A DNA stretch of 64,000 nucleotides. Origin: Ensifer oleiphilus. GTDB taxonomy: Bacteria > Pseudomonadota > Alphaproteobacteria > Rhizobiales > Rhizobiaceae. Below are positions 17,530-26,479 of this stretch, one piece after another. The notes under the pieces are model-generated. The model saw only the letters and a list, made by a program, of their open reading frames with translations, made no database searches and was not told where the DNA came from. The DNA is taken from the NCBI RefSeq assembly GCF_013371465.1, contig NZ_JABWDU010000012.1, positions 1 through 64,000 of the forward strand, given 5' to 3'. Numbering within the stretch: the stretch's first letter is position 1; every line of letters begins with the position of its first letter. The position numbers and the translations under genes were made by a program.

Positions 17530-18312
17530 TCAGTCCAATTTGCAGGCGACGGATTCGGCGAACTGGCACTTGTCATCGGGCGCCGTGAAGGCGACCCGGT
17601 CGATCTGCAGCGCTGTCGGTCCCTTGTAGTTGAAGGTCCCCATCCAATCGCTGAGCGTGTCGGTCCCCCAAAGACTGAAGAAGATCTTCTGGGCGTTTGT
17701 CGGGATCTTGGCGGGATCGGTCACCTCGTGGACCAGCTCGCCATTGACGTAGTAGCGGATCCGTTCCTTCTCCCAGACGAAGGCATAGTCGTTGAAGCCC
17801 TGATTGGCGCCGCCCGGTACGTCTGCGAGTTTCTCGTTGCCGCCCTTGGCTGACACATATTGGTTGAGCTGCACCTTGGCCGGGTTTTTGCCGAGCACCT
17901 CGAAGTCGATCTCGTCATGGGGCTTCTTGTCGGCCGGACCGATGTAAGTGAAGAAGGCGGAGTTCAGCCCCGATCCGTCGGCGGCCTTGATGCGGGCTTC
18001 GTAGGTGCCATAGCCGAAGCGCTTGCGGGTCTGGACTTCGCCGCAGGCATAGCTCCGCTCGCCCTTTTTGCCTTCCTCGAACTTGAGCTCAAGGATGCCG
18101 TCGACGACCACCGCCTGCTCCTTCGACCAGGTGCAGTTCTGGTGGGGGCCGTTGTTCCAGCCATCGGAGACATACCAATGGCCAGCGTCGAGCGTGTCGA
18201 AAGTGTCGAGGAACGAGGTGCCGGTGGCGCCTTGCTGCGCATATGCGGAGCCGGCAAGCCCGGCTGCGAGGATAGTGAGCAGGGCGAGGCGGTGAGGTCT
18301 GATCGATCTCAT
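17530..18312 (-). CDS. exoK: Secreted endo-beta-1,3-1,4-glycanase ExoK (GH16)
   Basis: This 260-residue enzyme has a signal peptide (MRSIRPHRLALLTILAAGLAG, cleavage likely after AYAQ) and one GH16 domain. The catalytic motif HDEIDFEVLG (about residues 123-132) contains both nucleophile and acid/base glutamates. WSKEQAVVVDGILELKF and the YGTYEARIK segment are typical of the family. ExoK trims nascent succinoglycan to lower molecular weight in S. meliloti. AAAGGA precedes ATG 18312, and the gene is 2 bp from exoH, so the two are coupled. Confidence 0.94.
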   Translation of the reverse strand: MRSIRPHRLALLTILAAGLAGSAYAQQGATGTSFLDTFDTLDAGHWYVSDGWNNGPHQNCTWSKEQAVVVDGILELKFEEGKKGERSYACGEVQTRKRFGYGTYEARIKAADGSGLNSAFFTYIGPADKKPHDEIDFEVLGKNPAKVQLNQYVSAKGGNEKLADVPGGANQGFNDYAFVWEKERIRYYVNGELVHEVTDPAKIPTNAQKIFFSLWGTDTLSDWMGTFNYKGPTALQIDRVAFTAPDDKCQFAESVACKLD

Positions 18313-18314
18313 GG

Positions 18315-19430
18315 TCAGGTCCTTTGCTGTGGCGAGTAATCGGAACGTCGTCCTGAGCCTGGGTGTGCGCTGGCTTGGGAGGCGCCGGTGCGGCTGCCGG
18401 TCAGGACGGCGGTGAAGCCCGGTGCGAGGCGCTTGGCAAAAGCATGCGCGGCAACGAGAAGGGCAATCGTGATGAATGGAATCACGAAGTAGAACAGGCG
18501 GTAGTCGGTGAAGCCGGTGCGGTTCCACACCATCCAGAAAAGGATGAGCACGGGGTAGTGGGCACAGAATATCCAGAAGCTGAGGCCGCCGGTGCGCGCC
18601 AGCCGTGAGGCGAACTTGGTGCGCATGAGAAGCGCGGAAACCGTCCAGGAACCGACGATGCCGGAAAGGGCCGTCAGGCTGCGCAGCATATCGACCCAGG
18701 CGGGAAAATCAGGTCCCGTCTGGTACAGAACGATCGACAACGCGACGGCAGCGGTAAGGAAGGTGGCGGCGACCAATCCGGCATAGGGATCGAGCCGCTT
18801 CACGTCGATGCGGTGCAGGCTCAGATAAATGCCGGTTGAAAAGCCGAACAGGATCGATTTTTTCAGGAAGATGCCGTTCGGCAGCGGAAGCACTGTGTAG
18901 GCCAGCAGCAGGCCAAGTGTCTGCAGCGGATAGCGCTTGATCAGCCAGGCGAGCAATGGCGAGAGCAGGATGCACAGCAGCAGATCGCGCAGGAAATAGA
19001 GGGGCACATTGATCGGCAGGCCCTCGAGCGCAAACGCCAGGCTTAGCCATTCGCGCGGATTGGCATTCGCCACATCCGGAAGGTAGCCGAAGCCGATATT
19101 CTTGAGTTGCGCGAGATAGACAAGTGCCAGAAAAGCGAGGTTCCACAGTAGGAAGGGAAGCAATACCGTGCGCGCTTTGGTTCGAAGCGTCTTCCTGTAG
19201 TCGAACGACTCCAAACCGCGGCGGAACAGCAGGTAGCCGGAGATCGCACTGAGGCACGGAACGCCGACGCGAAACAGGCTATCGCCCAGAAAAACGCGCA
19301 GCCAGTCCCATAACCCATAGGTCCCGAGGAATGGGCTCGTCTGCGGATCATGCGGCACATGTACGAAGACGATGCCCGAGATCAGCACGATGCGCATCAA
19401 ATTGATCCGCGAGGAAATGTTCGCGTCCAT
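18315..19430 (-). CDS. exoH: Succinoglycan O-succinyltransferase ExoH (acyltransferase 3)
   Basis: This 371-residue polytopic acyltransferase-3 family protein has about ten transmembrane helices. The N-terminal family motif carries the conserved histidine: RIVLISGIVFVHVPHDP (about residues 12-28). It is followed by RVGVPCLSAISGYLLFRRG (about 57-75). ExoH transfers succinyl groups to succinoglycan; in S. meliloti this is needed for symbiotic activity and for cleavage by ExoK. ATG 19430 gives the family-like start MDANISSRINL. First gene of the leftward exoHKLAMONP operon. Confidence 0.9.
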   Translation of the reverse strand: MDANISSRINLMRIVLISGIVFVHVPHDPQTSPFLGTYGLWDWLRVFLGDSLFRVGVPCLSAISGYLLFRRGLESFDYRKTLRTKARTVLLPFLLWNLAFLALVYLAQLKNIGFGYLPDVANANPREWLSLAFALEGLPINVPLYFLRDLLLCILLSPLLAWLIKRYPLQTLGLLLAYTVLPLPNGIFLKKSILFGFSTGIYLSLHRIDVKRLDPYAGLVAATFLTAAVALSIVLYQTGPDFPAWVDMLRSLTALSGIVGSWTVSALLMRTKFASRLARTGGLSFWIFCAHYPVLILFWMVWNRTGFTDYRLFYFVIPFITIALLVAAHAFAKRLAPGFTAVLTGSRTGASQASAHPGSGRRSDYSPQQRT

Positions 19431-19840
19431 AGCCACGATATCCGTCACTCCTATCTGCCAGCGCCATTTTCGGCGCCGTTTCAACAGAGCAGACTAGAGC
19501 CCGCATCCCTTAAGCTAGGGCAGCGGCGAGGCCCAAAATATGGCGGTGCAGCAAAAGAATCGGCCATGTTTTGTTGCGTTGCAGCAATCGCCACATTTCG
19601 CTTTCACTGCAAATTGAACGCGAATTGACTGCTACTATCCTCAAAAGCGCACCGGTTGCCGCATGTTGCGCAACATTCTCATATTCTAATCAACCGTGTC
19701 TTTGAGTTGAGCTTACTTGAGATTTTCACCAGCAATAAGTGCAGAGATTTCTTCGTTGATCATTGTCAATTGGATCATTTTTGGCTCCGGCCGTGGGAAT
19801 TGCGGCGAGTGTGGGGCACCGCGCAGCTCACTAATCCATA
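19431..19840. other. exoH-exoT intergenic gap; exoI not found
   Basis: This region of about 410 bp lies between the exoH start and the exoT stop. S. meliloti carries exoI, a small nuclease-like gene, at this position; no matching ORF is present on either strand. The stretch is more AT-rich than its neighbours and should contain the exoH promoter on the minus strand. Short plus-strand frames at 19350-19628 and 19656-19883 show no family features. Confidence 0.6.
19571..19587. promoter_or_regulatory. Near-palindrome upstream of exoH
   Basis: TTGTTGC-GTT-GCAGCAA has 7-base arms with one mismatch, about 140 bp upstream of the exoH start. It is a possible regulator site for the exoH operon; no known box is claimed. 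Confidence 0.3.
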
Positions 19841-21334
19841 TTATTCCGCAGGTTCTGGAGCCGGTGTCGCTGCGCCACGTTGACGGATCATTTGCTGCAG
19901 TTTCCCCAACAATTTGCGCTCCATCAGAGCCATCAAAATGAGGTAGATGACACCGCCAATGGCAGCACCGACGAGCAGCTGCAGGACGGCACTGGGAACG
20001 TGCGAGCCGAAGCGCTCAAGGAGGAAGCGCACCGCAAGCGCCATGGCAAAGGCTGCAAACATTGGTCTCGTCGACACGAAGAAACCTCTGAAGAACGGCA
20101 TGCGGTCCGCGCGGAAAACCACCCAGGAGTATCCGACCAGCGTCAGGACGTTGACGATGCAAAGGGCGATCATTGCCTCGACCAGCGAGCCGTTGATGGC
20201 GCCATAGGCAACTGCTCCGGTGGTGACGACCGCGCGGATCACCGCCCACCAGAACAAAACAGCGCCCTGGCCGATGCCCTTCAGATAGGGCACGTAGGTG
20301 CTGCACGGCGTAAGGATGCCCTTGGACAGGGCCAGAAGGCCGAGAACCGGCCAGGCGGCCGCCCATTGGCTGCCGAAGAGCACGAGCATTGCCGGCTCGG
20401 CGAGCGCCCACAGCCCGAACATCATCGGGGCGAGCAGCACGGTGGTCACCTGCGTGCTCAGCATCAGCGCCTGCGACCGGCGCGCACGGTCCTCGCCCAT
20501 GTGGCTGAAGGCGGGGAAAAGCACGCCCATGACCGCCGACAGCACGATCTGGTTCGGGATGCTGGAGAAGCGGTTGGCGGCGGAATAGGCGCCCGCATCG
20601 GAAAGACCGAGATAGCGCGAAATCACCACCATCGGCGACTGGAAGGTAATAAAGTTGGCGATTTCTGAGCCCATCATGCCAAGACTGAAACGGCTCAATG
20701 TCCAGACGCGTCGAAACGAGAAGACCAGTCGAGGCACGTAGCCGGACACGGCATAGAGCCCGGCGAGGCGGATCAACGCCGATACAAAGAGCTGCCCCAA
20801 GAGCGACCAGACACCGAAGCCGGCAAGCGCCATGATGACGGCGACGAGTGCGCCAACCGTCTCCGAGATCATGCTCCAGGCGGCATCCTTGCTGAAATTC
20901 ATGCGTCGGGCGAGAAGTGCATATGCGACATCGCCACCAAGCTGAAGCGGGATCAGCAGGCTCATGATCCGCAGCAGGTAAGCGGCATCGGGCGCGCCGA
21001 GCAGCGTCGCGATTGGCAGCGCAAAGACGAAAAGTCCAAGCGCCATAGCCATAGAAATCGCCAGATTTGCCCAGAAAGCCGAGTGGACGATGTCCATTTC
21101 CTCCTCGCGCTGAATGATCAGCGCAGAGGCCAGACCGGCGCCGCCGATCATCGCCAGAAACTGCACGACGGTGAGCGCGACGGCCACCGTTCCGAACTCT
21201 TCCGGCGTCAGGATGCGTGCAAGAATGGGCACGGTGACAAATTTCAGCCCGAATGTGCCTGTCTTTGAGAGCACGCTCCAGCCGACGTTGCGGGTGACGG
21301 ATTTGACATTGACGGTTGAGGGCAAGGCGAACAT
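19841..21334 (-). CDS. exoT: Succinoglycan flippase ExoT (polysaccharide transport, MATE/Wzx-like)
   Basis: This 497-residue protein has about 12-14 transmembrane helices and fits the oligosaccharide flippase family. It begins MFALPSTVNVKSVTRNVGWS and contains the family-type segment VPILARILTPEEFGTVAVAL. ExoT acts with ExoP and ExoQ in moving and polymerising the lipid-linked octasaccharide; in S. meliloti it favours low-molecular-weight product. ATG 21334 has AAAGGG upstream; the frame extends to 21772 but that part overlaps exoW antisense and is not conserved-looking. Divergent from exoW across 114 bp. Confidence 0.9.
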   Translation of the reverse strand: MFALPSTVNVKSVTRNVGWSVLSKTGTFGLKFVTVPILARILTPEEFGTVAVALTVVQFLAMIGGAGLASALIIQREEEMDIVHSAFWANLAISMAMALGLFVFALPIATLLGAPDAAYLLRIMSLLIPLQLGGDVAYALLARRMNFSKDAAWSMISETVGALVAVIMALAGFGVWSLLGQLFVSALIRLAGLYAVSGYVPRLVFSFRRVWTLSRFSLGMMGSEIANFITFQSPMVVISRYLGLSDAGAYSAANRFSSIPNQIVLSAVMGVLFPAFSHMGEDRARRSQALMLSTQVTTVLLAPMMFGLWALAEPAMLVLFGSQWAAAWPVLGLLALSKGILTPCSTYVPYLKGIGQGAVLFWWAVIRAVVTTGAVAYGAINGSLVEAMIALCIVNVLTLVGYSWVVFRADRMPFFRGFFVSTRPMFAAFAMALAVRFLLERFGSHVPSAVLQLLVGAAIGGVIYLILMALMERKLLGKLQQMIRQRGAATPAPEPAE

Positions 21335-21448
21335 CCCGTGAGCCCTTTGAAGCATGAGTGACAAAGGACAAGCAACAGATATACGGCCGCGACCCGGTGG
21401 GAGGTGACCACGCAAGACTCTTTGTAGAGAAACCGCAGGGGCGAAAAG

Positions 21449-22414
21449 ATGGCAAAGCTTACGATTATTATCCCTTACTATCAGAAGGAGCCGGGCATTC
21501 TTCGGCGGGCGCTGAAGTCCGTGTTCGATCAGACATTTCAGGACTTTCACGTCTTGGTTGTCGATGATCAGTCGCCTTATCCCGTCGATGACGAATTGGC
21601 GCCGCTTGGCGAAGATCTGCGCGCGCGCATCACCATTGTGCGCCAGGCCAACCAGGGGCCGGGCGGTGCGCGCAACACCGGCCTCGACCATGTTCCTCAT
21701 GACGCGGAGTTCGTGGCATTCCTCGATTCCGATGATGTCTGGACGCCCGACCACCTGAGGAATGCCTATCAAAGCCTGACGCGATTCGGTGCCGACTGCT
21801 ACTGGGCCTCAATCTCGGGCGGCGATGCCTTCTATTATCATTTCGGTGTTGCCGATCTCCTGAAGAGCGATACCTGCATCCGGCTCCAGGAGAGACCGCT
21901 GGTGGTGGAACTGCCCGATCTTTCACAGGTGATGTTGCGGAATTGGAGCTTTCTGCACCTGTCTTGCATGGTCATCGGGCGCCCTCTGTTCGAGAGAATT
22001 CGCTTCGATGCCGCACTCCGGCTCGCGGCAGAAGACGTCCTGTTCTTCTGTGATTGCGTGCTTGCAGCGAAACGGGTGGTGCTCTGCGACGCAGCCGGCG
22101 CCGAACGTGGCGAAGGCATCAACATCTTCCATTCGATCGACAACGATTCGCCCGAATTCCTGCAGCAGCAGTTCAACACTTTCGTGGCGCTAGAAACGCT
22201 CGAAGGCAGGTTTTCGCGCCGGCCGCAGGAGATCGCCTCGATCCGGTCCTACCAGCACACGGCGCGCCGACAGGCCCTGTGGAGCCAGGCGCGGCGGCTG
22301 CGTCGCAAGCAAGCCCCGCAGTTGAGGCTGCTGGCACGCTGGGTTTGGCGCGATCCAAAATTGCTGCAAAGCGCGCTCCAACTGGCCGTCGGCAAACTAT
22401 CACCGCAACGCTGA
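21449..22414 (+). CDS. exoW: Succinoglycan glucosyltransferase ExoW (GT2)
   Basis: This 321-residue GT2 enzyme has LTIIIPYYQKEPGILRRAL at the N-terminus, VLVVDDQSPYP, GGARNTGLD, and the DxD-type motif FLDSDDVW (about residues 90-97). In S. meliloti ExoW adds the terminal beta-1,3 glucose of the side chain, which ExoV then ketal-pyruvylates. GCAGGGG precedes the ATG. It is followed by exoV on the same strand after 83 bp. Confidence 0.92.
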   Translation: MAKLTIIIPYYQKEPGILRRALKSVFDQTFQDFHVLVVDDQSPYPVDDELAPLGEDLRARITIVRQANQGPGGARNTGLDHVPHDAEFVAFLDSDDVWTPDHLRNAYQSLTRFGADCYWASISGGDAFYYHFGVADLLKSDTCIRLQERPLVVELPDLSQVMLRNWSFLHLSCMVIGRPLFERIRFDAALRLAAEDVLFFCDCVLAAKRVVLCDAAGAERGEGINIFHSIDNDSPEFLQQQFNTFVALETLEGRFSRRPQEIASIRSYQHTARRQALWSQARRLRRKQAPQLRLLARWVWRDPKLLQSALQLAVGKLSPQR

Positions 22415-22497
22415 TCACAAAGACAGCATCCCTCAGGAGGGAACAGGGACGCCGCACGCGGCGCCGGACACATTTCATTTGAGAGAAGGGACCGCTT

Positions 22498-23448
22498 ATG
22501 AAGCCCTATTATTGGGAATCACATCACGGAAATTTCGGAGACGACCTCAATCTTTGGCTCTGGGATTTCCTCTTGCCTGGTTTCCGCGACAGCCATGACG
22601 ACATCCTGCTCGTCGGCGTCGGTACGGTGCTCAACCGAGCGTTATTGCCCGACGGTATGCGAAAACTCGTGCTCGGCAGCGGCTTCGGCTATGGCACGCT
22701 GCCGGATATGCGCGACAAGGCGGAGTGGGACGTGCGCTGTGTGCGCGGTCCGCTGACCGCCGAAAAGGTCGGTATCGCGCCTGAGCGCGGCATCATCGAC
22801 CCGGCCGTGATGGTTGCCGAGATGCCCGAGTTCCGAAACCTGCCGAAGATCCACAAGCGCAGCTTCGTGCCGCATTGGGAGAGTGCTATCGCCGGCATGT
22901 GGCCGACGACCTGCGGCACGGTCGGCCTGCACTATATCGACCCGCGCGGCGAGGCAGGAGCCGTCATCAGGGAGATCGCCCAGTCAGAGTTGATCGTGGC
23001 GGAATCGATGCACGGTGCAATCTTGGCCGATGCTTTTCGGGTTCCCTGGGTGGCTGTCTCGACATCGGACAGCATCAACAGCTTCAAGTGGAACGACTGG
23101 GCGCAGACGGTTGGGGTCACCTATCGCCCTCGCCATGTTCCGGTGTCGAGCCGCGCCGAAGCGATGATCAAGGGCACAAAGTTCTGGGGCGTGGGTTTCG
23201 ATGTCGCTGAAACCGACGCTGAAGACCCGAACCGGCGGCAGATCGACGGTGGTCTGGTCGTCGATGCGGCGCCGCCGAGGCAGACTTTCCTGCGCGGTGC
23301 CGCCAAGCAGTTTCTAGCCGCGCCATCGACGTTGGCCTTGTGGCAGGCGAGCAGAGTCGCGCCGCAGCTGAGCGAAGACCGGGTGCTTGCCGAACGCAAG
23401 ACGCGCTTCCGCGAGGTTCTCGACACCGTTCGTCGCGACTATCTCTAA
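22498..23448 (+). CDS. exoV: Succinoglycan pyruvyltransferase ExoV
   Basis: This 316-residue polysaccharide pyruvyl transferase family protein has ESHHGNFGDDLNLWLWDF at the start, VGVGTVLN (about residue 41), VRGPLTAEKVGI, and ESMHGAILADAFRVPW (about 165-180), which are hallmark positions of the family. It would transfer pyruvate from phosphoenolpyruvate to the terminal side-chain glucose as a 4,6-ketal. AGAAGGGA precedes ATG 22498. It ends 44 bp from the convergent exoU, with a strong hairpin between. Confidence 0.93.
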   Translation: MKPYYWESHHGNFGDDLNLWLWDFLLPGFRDSHDDILLVGVGTVLNRALLPDGMRKLVLGSGFGYGTLPDMRDKAEWDVRCVRGPLTAEKVGIAPERGIIDPAVMVAEMPEFRNLPKIHKRSFVPHWESAIAGMWPTTCGTVGLHYIDPRGEAGAVIREIAQSELIVAESMHGAILADAFRVPWVAVSTSDSINSFKWNDWAQTVGVTYRPRHVPVSSRAEAMIKGTKFWGVGFDVAETDAEDPNRRQIDGGLVVDAAPPRQTFLRGAAKQFLAAPSTLALWQASRVAPQLSEDRVLAERKTRFREVLDTVRRDYL

Positions 23449-23458
23449 GGAAAACAGA

Positions 23459-23483
23459 AACGGCGCCCGAAGCGGGCGCCGTT
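23459..23483. terminator. Convergent exoV/exoU hairpin terminator
   Basis: AACGGCGCCCG and CGGGCGCCGTT form a perfect 11-bp stem with a 3-base loop. On the minus strand the stem is followed by a T-rich TTTCTGTTTTCC, so it can terminate exoU transcripts. On the plus strand the T-run is short (GTTCC), so termination of exoV is less certain. Confidence 0.75.
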
Positions 23484-23492
23484 CCAGCAACG

Positions 23493-24512
23493 TTAGCTCA
23501 ACTCGGCCGAGGCCGGCAGCAGATAGCGCAACTGTCCTGAGTGGCCGGCTTCGGCAAGCGTCTCGGACTTGCTCGTCCTCATACGCTCGGTCTTGTCGGC
23601 AAAAATTCCACCTGCAACTGCCGAAAACGCTGCCGGTTTGCCGAGCAGATAGCTGATGGCGGCGATCGGGCCGCCTTCGCGTTTTATGTCGAGGAACCGC
23701 CGGTGTTCGTAGCGTCCACGGATATGGCGTTCGTGCCGACGGATGACCGCGGCCGCCTCCGCGCTTAATCGATTGTCGGCGAGAATGACACGGTCGGCCT
23801 CATAAAGCCTTCTCAGATCTTCGGTGCGGTGACTGCCGCTGAGCGAGTTGCCGCGCACGATCGCCGCATAGCCGCAGCTGTGGATGATCTTGTAACGCGC
23901 GCCCTTGGCGAGCGCCCGCAGGTAGAGGTCGTAGTCTTCACCGAGACGAAGGGCCTCGTTGTAGGCGAGCTGATGCGTCAACAGGAAATCACGCCGCATC
24001 AGCGGTTTCAAAAAGCCGATCTCGCCACGCCTGACGCCGCGGCGAGATATATTGCCCTCGACGAAGCCGGTGAGATCGAGCAGGCGTGGTTCCGGTTGGA
24101 ACCGTCCGACGTCGACTGCTGCGCTGGCCGCAGCCGCCTCGTCCATGAAGGCGATGTTGTCGGCAACGAAGTCCCAGTCGGGCACATCAACAAGCTGCGC
24201 GAGCCTCCCCGGCAGAAAGAAGTCGTCGGCATCGAGGATGGCAAGGATAGGCGAGCGGCTGATCGCGATCGCGTGATTTCGTGCGGCTGCCGGTCCTCGA
24301 TTGCGCTCAAAGCGCACGATGTTCAACCGTCCGGTGTCATCTGCGGCGGAGAGGGCAGCCGACGCGGTCGCGTCGCTCGAGCCGTCGTCGATGACGATGA
24401 TCTCGGCGGTTTCGGGTTCGGCGAGCGCCGAAGCGACGGCCCTTGCAATCGTTTCGGCGGCATTCTTTGCGGCGATGATGACACAGACGTCCATCGTTGC
24501 AGCTGCGCTCAT
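23493..24512 (-). CDS. exoU: Succinoglycan glucosyltransferase ExoU (GT2)
   Basis: This 339-residue GT2 enzyme has MDVCVIIAAKNAAETIARAV at the start, EIIVIDDGSSDATA, AARNHAIA, and LAILDADDFFLPGRL (about residues 88-102) with the acidic metal site. LGEDYDLYLRALAKG is the likely acceptor-side motif. ExoU adds a beta-1,6 glucose to the side chain in S. meliloti. The ATG at 24512 is chosen because a clear GGAGG sits 7 bases upstream; the frame extends to 24575 through three other possible starts with weaker sites. Confidence 0.88.
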   Translation of the reverse strand: MSAAATMDVCVIIAAKNAAETIARAVASALAEPETAEIIVIDDGSSDATASAALSAADDTGRLNIVRFERNRGPAAARNHAIAISRSPILAILDADDFFLPGRLAQLVDVPDWDFVADNIAFMDEAAAASAAVDVGRFQPEPRLLDLTGFVEGNISRRGVRRGEIGFLKPLMRRDFLLTHQLAYNEALRLGEDYDLYLRALAKGARYKIIHSCGYAAIVRGNSLSGSHRTEDLRRLYEADRVILADNRLSAEAAAVIRRHERHIRGRYEHRRFLDIKREGGPIAAISYLLGKPAAFSAVAGGIFADKTERMRTSKSETLAEAGHSGQLRYLLPASAELS

Positions 24513-24602
24513 TGTGGCCTCCAGCGTTACATCGGGCATGGCCGGCATCGCTGTTGCTTCGCCGGTTCGCCGCAAGATGCAACGGGATCGTGTCGTAACC
24601 GC

Positions 24603-24616
24603 GTCAAAACGTTGAC
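24603..24616. promoter_or_regulatory. Inverted repeat upstream of exoU
   Basis: GTCAA-AACG-TTGAC is a 14-base dyad in the exoX-exoU gap, next to a T6 run on the plus strand. On the minus strand TTGACG resembles a -35 element for exoU, but no good -10 is seen at 16-18 bp. It may be an operator. Confidence 0.3.
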
Positions 24617-24666
24617 TTTTTTGTCGATGGTATCATTGGCGTCAGGGGGACGCCGCTTTTTGCGCG

Positions 24667-24951
24667 TCAGGGATTGAAGTGGCCCGGCCTGTTCAAACGC
24701 CCGGTCGAGACCTTGCCGGTCTGCTTTTCTTCTGTCGCTGTTCGTGCGTTCTCGGCTGCCTGCCGGTCGCGTTCGCGCGCCTTCTTCCACACGAGGAAGA
24801 CGACCGCCAGAAAATAGCCGACCTGCATTAGCACGGCGCAGATCAAGGTCTGGATCAGGGTCGAAGTCAGCGAACCGTTCAGCAGGTAGGTGACGATGGC
24901 AAAGACCGTCAAGGCGCCAATCATGCTCGCAAAGACGCGGGGTGCGAACAT
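24667..24951 (-). CDS. exoX: Exopolysaccharide production repressor ExoX
   Basis: This 94-residue inner-membrane protein has two transmembrane helices (about residues 5-22 and 30-52) and a highly charged cytoplasmic tail (KKARERDRQ onwards). It begins MFAPRVFASMIGALTVFAIV, as rhizobial ExoX/PsiA-type repressors do. In S. meliloti ExoX lowers succinoglycan output after transcription, and the exoX:exoY ratio sets the level, probably through contact with ExoY. The start at 24951 is chosen from the family; the longer frame to 25074 has no support. It is divergent from exoY. Confidence 0.88.
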   Translation of the reverse strand: MFAPRVFASMIGALTVFAIVTYLLNGSLTSTLIQTLICAVLMQVGYFLAVVFLVWKKARERDRQAAENARTATEEKQTGKVSTGRLNRPGHFNP

Positions 24952-25722
24952 CGCGCTACCTAGCTTTCGGATCTGTTGTTGGTATCTCCATCGGAGCCAA
25001 GGCCCTTCCCACCACAGAGGTTCAATATATTGGCGGTTACGCCTGGGTTCAACCGGCAATAGCCGCAGACGCAATATATGCGGCTATAGCCCCCAAAATG
25101 TTTATGTCGCCTTTAGAACAGGCCGGCGCCAATCAAATTCCGTTGATTTGGTATTCGGGAGAGGCCGAGGGAATCGATTTGTGTCGGCCGAATTACGGCT
25201 GTCCACGGACCGGAGAGAACGTCCCGTTTTCCACCCACTGTGGGTTTCGCCTTGTTTCGTTCGTCTCGAGGTTGGCGTTCGATCCGCTTTCATTATCAAC
25301 TTTTGTTACAAGCTTCGGGTTGGTGACGGCTTTGTGCGTGCAATGCAAAAGATTGCTGCACTGCAAGATGCGCCGACCAATTTGACGGATTTCAATTTAC
25401 GCAGAGGGCAAATTTCCCGATGCAAGACGAAAGCAAACATCCTGATATCAAGGTACGGTCGATTATTTCATGAGTAATTTCGATCTATCCGGAAATTGCA
25501 TCGGCATCTTCAGGAATACACTTGGTCTCCCATGAATAGATGATCTTCGTTGTCGGGGAAATATTACATATTCGCAATCGATGATATACGTCTGAGGGAT
25601 GTGCGGGGGGTGGTGGTCATCTTTTCGCCTTTAAAAAGCAAATCCTAACCATACACTCATTCTTGGATACGAGTGCGCCCCAAGGGGACCGACCAATCGC
25701 CAACGTAAATGGAGTCTTCTCT
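24952..25722. promoter_or_regulatory. Long exoX-exoY divergent regulatory region
   Basis: About 770 bp without a supported gene separate divergent exoX and exoY. The region is more AT-rich than the coding DNA, especially 25380-25640. A long, multi-promoter control region upstream of exoY is known in S. meliloti, where MucR and other regulators act. Visible elements are an inverted repeat at 25059-25087 and a palindromic CAATATATTG at 25023-25032. Plus-strand open frames here (24890-25477, 24942-25385) lack family features. Confidence 0.7.
25059..25087. promoter_or_regulatory. Inverted repeat in the exoX leader/promoter region
   Basis: ATAGCCGCA and TGCGGCTAT form 9-base perfect arms around 11 bases that include CAATATAT. 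It lies about 110 bp upstream of the exoX start and could be an operator or a leader hairpin. Confidence 0.4.
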
Positions 25723-26403
25723 ATGAAGTCTGCGACACGATCGGCCAATTCGCCGTTTTTCAGTACCGCAGAGTCGGGAGCATATCGTCCGGTAGGAGGA
25801 ATTTCGAAGCGTGGCTTCGACGTCTTTACCGCTTCGCTGGCTCTCGTCTTTCTCAGTCCGCTCTTTCTGCTCTTGATGATGCTCGTCAAGTTTTCCGATG
25901 GTGGATCCGTCTTTTACGGCCACCGCCGTATCGGCCACAACGGCCGCTCATTTCGCTGCCTGAAGTTCCGCACGATGCGGGCCGACGGTGATCGGCTCTT
26001 GCAGGACTATCTCCGCAACAATCCGGCCGCCTACGAGGAGTGGCGAGCGACCCGCAAACTACAGGACGATCCGCGCGTAACCGTCGTCGGCAGCGTGTTG
26101 CGCAAGCTCAGCCTCGACGAACTGCCGCAGTTGATCAACATCATCCGCGGTGAAATGAGCATCGTCGGCCCGCGACCTGTCGTGGAGGACGAACTCGAAC
26201 TCTACGACGCAGCGGCCGTCTTCTATCTGCAGACTCGGCCGGGCCTGACGGGCCTTTGGCAGATCAGCGGTAGGAATGACGTTTCCTACGCTACACGCGT
26301 GGCCTTCGACACCCACTATGTGCAGAACTGGTCGCTGATCCGCGACGTCTCCATCGTCTTCAAGACGATCCCCGCAGTCTGCTTTTCTCGCGGCAGCTAC
26401 TGA
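25723..26403 (+). CDS. exoY: Undecaprenyl-phosphate galactosyl-1-phosphate transferase ExoY
   Basis: This 226-residue sugar transferase of the bacterial_transf family starts succinoglycan by moving galactose-1-phosphate from UDP-galactose to the lipid carrier. One N-terminal transmembrane segment (about residues 33-55) is followed by the catalytic core: GRSFRCLKFRTM, LRKLSLDELPQLINIIRGEM, SIVGPRPVV and RPGLTGLWQISGRND. The start at 25723 has GGAG upstream; the longer frame from TTG 25663 is less likely. First gene of the rightward exoYFQZ group and the known control point for ExoX. Confidence 0.95.
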   Translation: MKSATRSANSPFFSTAESGAYRPVGGISKRGFDVFTASLALVFLSPLFLLLMMLVKFSDGGSVFYGHRRIGHNGRSFRCLKFRTMRADGDRLLQDYLRNNPAAYEEWRATRKLQDDPRVTVVGSVLRKLSLDELPQLINIIRGEMSIVGPRPVVEDELELYDAAAVFYLQTRPGLTGLWQISGRNDVSYATRVAFDTHYVQNWSLIRDVSIVFKTIPAVCFSRGSY

Positions 26404-26479
26404 CCATCGCTGCGCCACGGAGCCTGACGACCTCGGTCGTTGGACGCCGGCGCGCGCGAACCGCAACCGGGAAACCGTA

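Noticed and set aside
24890-25477. 195-codon plus-strand frame in the exoX-exoY gap
   Set aside because: Overlaps exoX antisense, no ribosome site, no recognisable motif; the region is best read as regulatory.
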